DNA of 5,043 nucleotides, from the NCBI GenBank assembly GCA_900551355.1, contig URVR01000126.1, positions 1 through 5,043 of the forward strand, in the 5' to 3' direction. Below are positions 4,832 to 5,043 of the stretch, piece by piece. The position numbers were made by a program, and so were the translations under genes. The notes below the pieces were generated by a model. The model saw only the letters and a program-made list of their open reading frames with translations. It made no database searches and was not told where the DNA came from. The DNA is from an uncultured Eubacteriales bacterium (GTDB taxonomy: Bacteria > Bacillota > Clostridia > Oscillospirales > Oscillospiraceae). The first letter of the stretch is position 1. Each line of letters starts with the position of its first letter.

Positions 4832-5043
4832 TCAGGCCGTCTCGCCCGGGTCATCCAGCTTTTCCGAGAGCGTCCCGTCCAGGCGTACCGCGCCGTACAG
4901 GTTCTTGGCGGAGCAGCCCGCACGGCCGCCGCCGGCACAGGCGCAGGCGCAGGCACAGGCGCAGCTGCTGGCGCAGGCACAGTGCCCTCCGCCGCCGAAG
5001 CCGCCTCCGCCAAAGCCGCCGCCCCGGCTGCCACCGCCGAAGC
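4832..5043 (-). CDS. C-terminal part of a Gly-rich protein ending in a Cys-Ala repeat
   Basis: The minus-strand frame is open from the right edge to TGA at 4834-4832 and gives the last 69 residues; the start is outside the window. The visible part has three zones. Residues 1-19 are Gly-rich with Phe, Ser and Arg (FGGGSRGGGFGGGG type). Residues 20-43 hold eight cysteines: HCACASS, then five Cys-Ala pairs, then GGGRAGC. Residues 44-69 form an ordinary polar tail (SAKNLYGAVRLDGTLSEKLD, then an acidic end). The zones, the clean terminator behind the stop and the regular codon pattern make it coding, and better than the competing frame at 4648-5034, which runs through the terminator. From memory, similar Gly-rich/CACACA/GGGRAGC ends occur on clostridial proteins of unknown function; I could not check this. 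Dense CxC spacing suggests metal binding or multiple cross-links. No function is claimed. Confidence 0.8.
   Translation of the reverse strand, partial: FGGGSRGGGFGGGGFGGGGHCACASSCACACACACAGGGRAGCSAKNLYGAVRLDGTLSEKLDDPGETA
4934..4981. repeat. Hexanucleotide repeat GGCRCA encoding Cys-Ala dipeptides
   Basis: On the + strand five tandem GGCGCA/GGCACA units (4934-4963), then GCTGCT, then two more units (4970-4981). Read from the minus strand each unit is TGC GCC or TGT GCC, i.e. Cys-Ala. Perfect register with the frame means copy number could change by slippage without breaking the gene. Confidence 0.85.

Noticed and set aside
4934..4981. CRISPR array or other long repeat
   Set aside because: Units are only six bases without spacers and are in phase with a reading frame, so it is a coding microsatellite.
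4648..5034. Minus-strand frame of 128 codons at the right edge (Ala/Pro-rich)
   Set aside because: It passes through two terminator hairpins. The neighbouring frame ending at 4832 gives a structured Gly-rich/Cys-Ala protein with a terminator right after its stop. The Ala/Pro runs are an off-frame reading of those repeats.

Overview
This window is high in G+C and looks like part of the chromosome of a Gram-positive gut-type clostridium, probably Oscillospiraceae (Flavonifractor/Pseudoflavonifractor-like). That placement is an inference. It rests on strong AGGAGG ribosome sites, near-consensus sigma-A promoters, short U-tailed terminators, a long-form hibernation factor and the style of the proteins. 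No rRNA, tRNA, CRISPR array, insertion sequence or phage gene is visible. Almost every gene is a single transcription unit with its own terminator.

Left part (1-1350, + strand): the C-terminal tail of an acidic Ala/Pro/Glu-rich protein, possibly DivIVA-like, ends at 306 and is followed by a terminator. Next comes a complete HAD-superfamily phosphatase-like gene (414-1295). It converges on a LysR-type regulator, with a perfect 13-bp hairpin between the two stops.

Middle (1349-2620): the LysR-type regulator gene (minus strand) is divergent from a 61-residue, two-helix membrane protein (2361-2546, plus strand). The 112-bp gap holds two back-to-back promoters whose -35 boxes overlap. A T-N11-A palindrome in the gap lies at about -65 of the small gene and over the regulator's own start site. 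This is the textbook layout for LysR autorepression and activation of a divergent target, so the small membrane protein is the likely target.

Right part (2624-4446, minus strand): an iron-dependent alcohol dehydrogenase (GTG start at 3811) lies downstream of hpf, the long ribosome hibernation promoting factor. Each has its own promoter. The hpf terminator ends one base from the -35 box of the dehydrogenase promoter.

Far right (4447-5043): a 385-bp gap contains the hpf promoter, a perfect 9-bp inverted repeat about 60 bp upstream of its start, a weak Spo0A-box match, a promoter plus terminator that could make a roughly 60-nt RNA, and a long three-segment terminator. That terminator serves a gene entering from the right edge on the minus strand. 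The gene's C-terminus is Gly-rich followed by a Cys-Ala repeat with eight cysteines. It has no start codon inside the window and is easily overlooked; it is the most unusual protein feature here.
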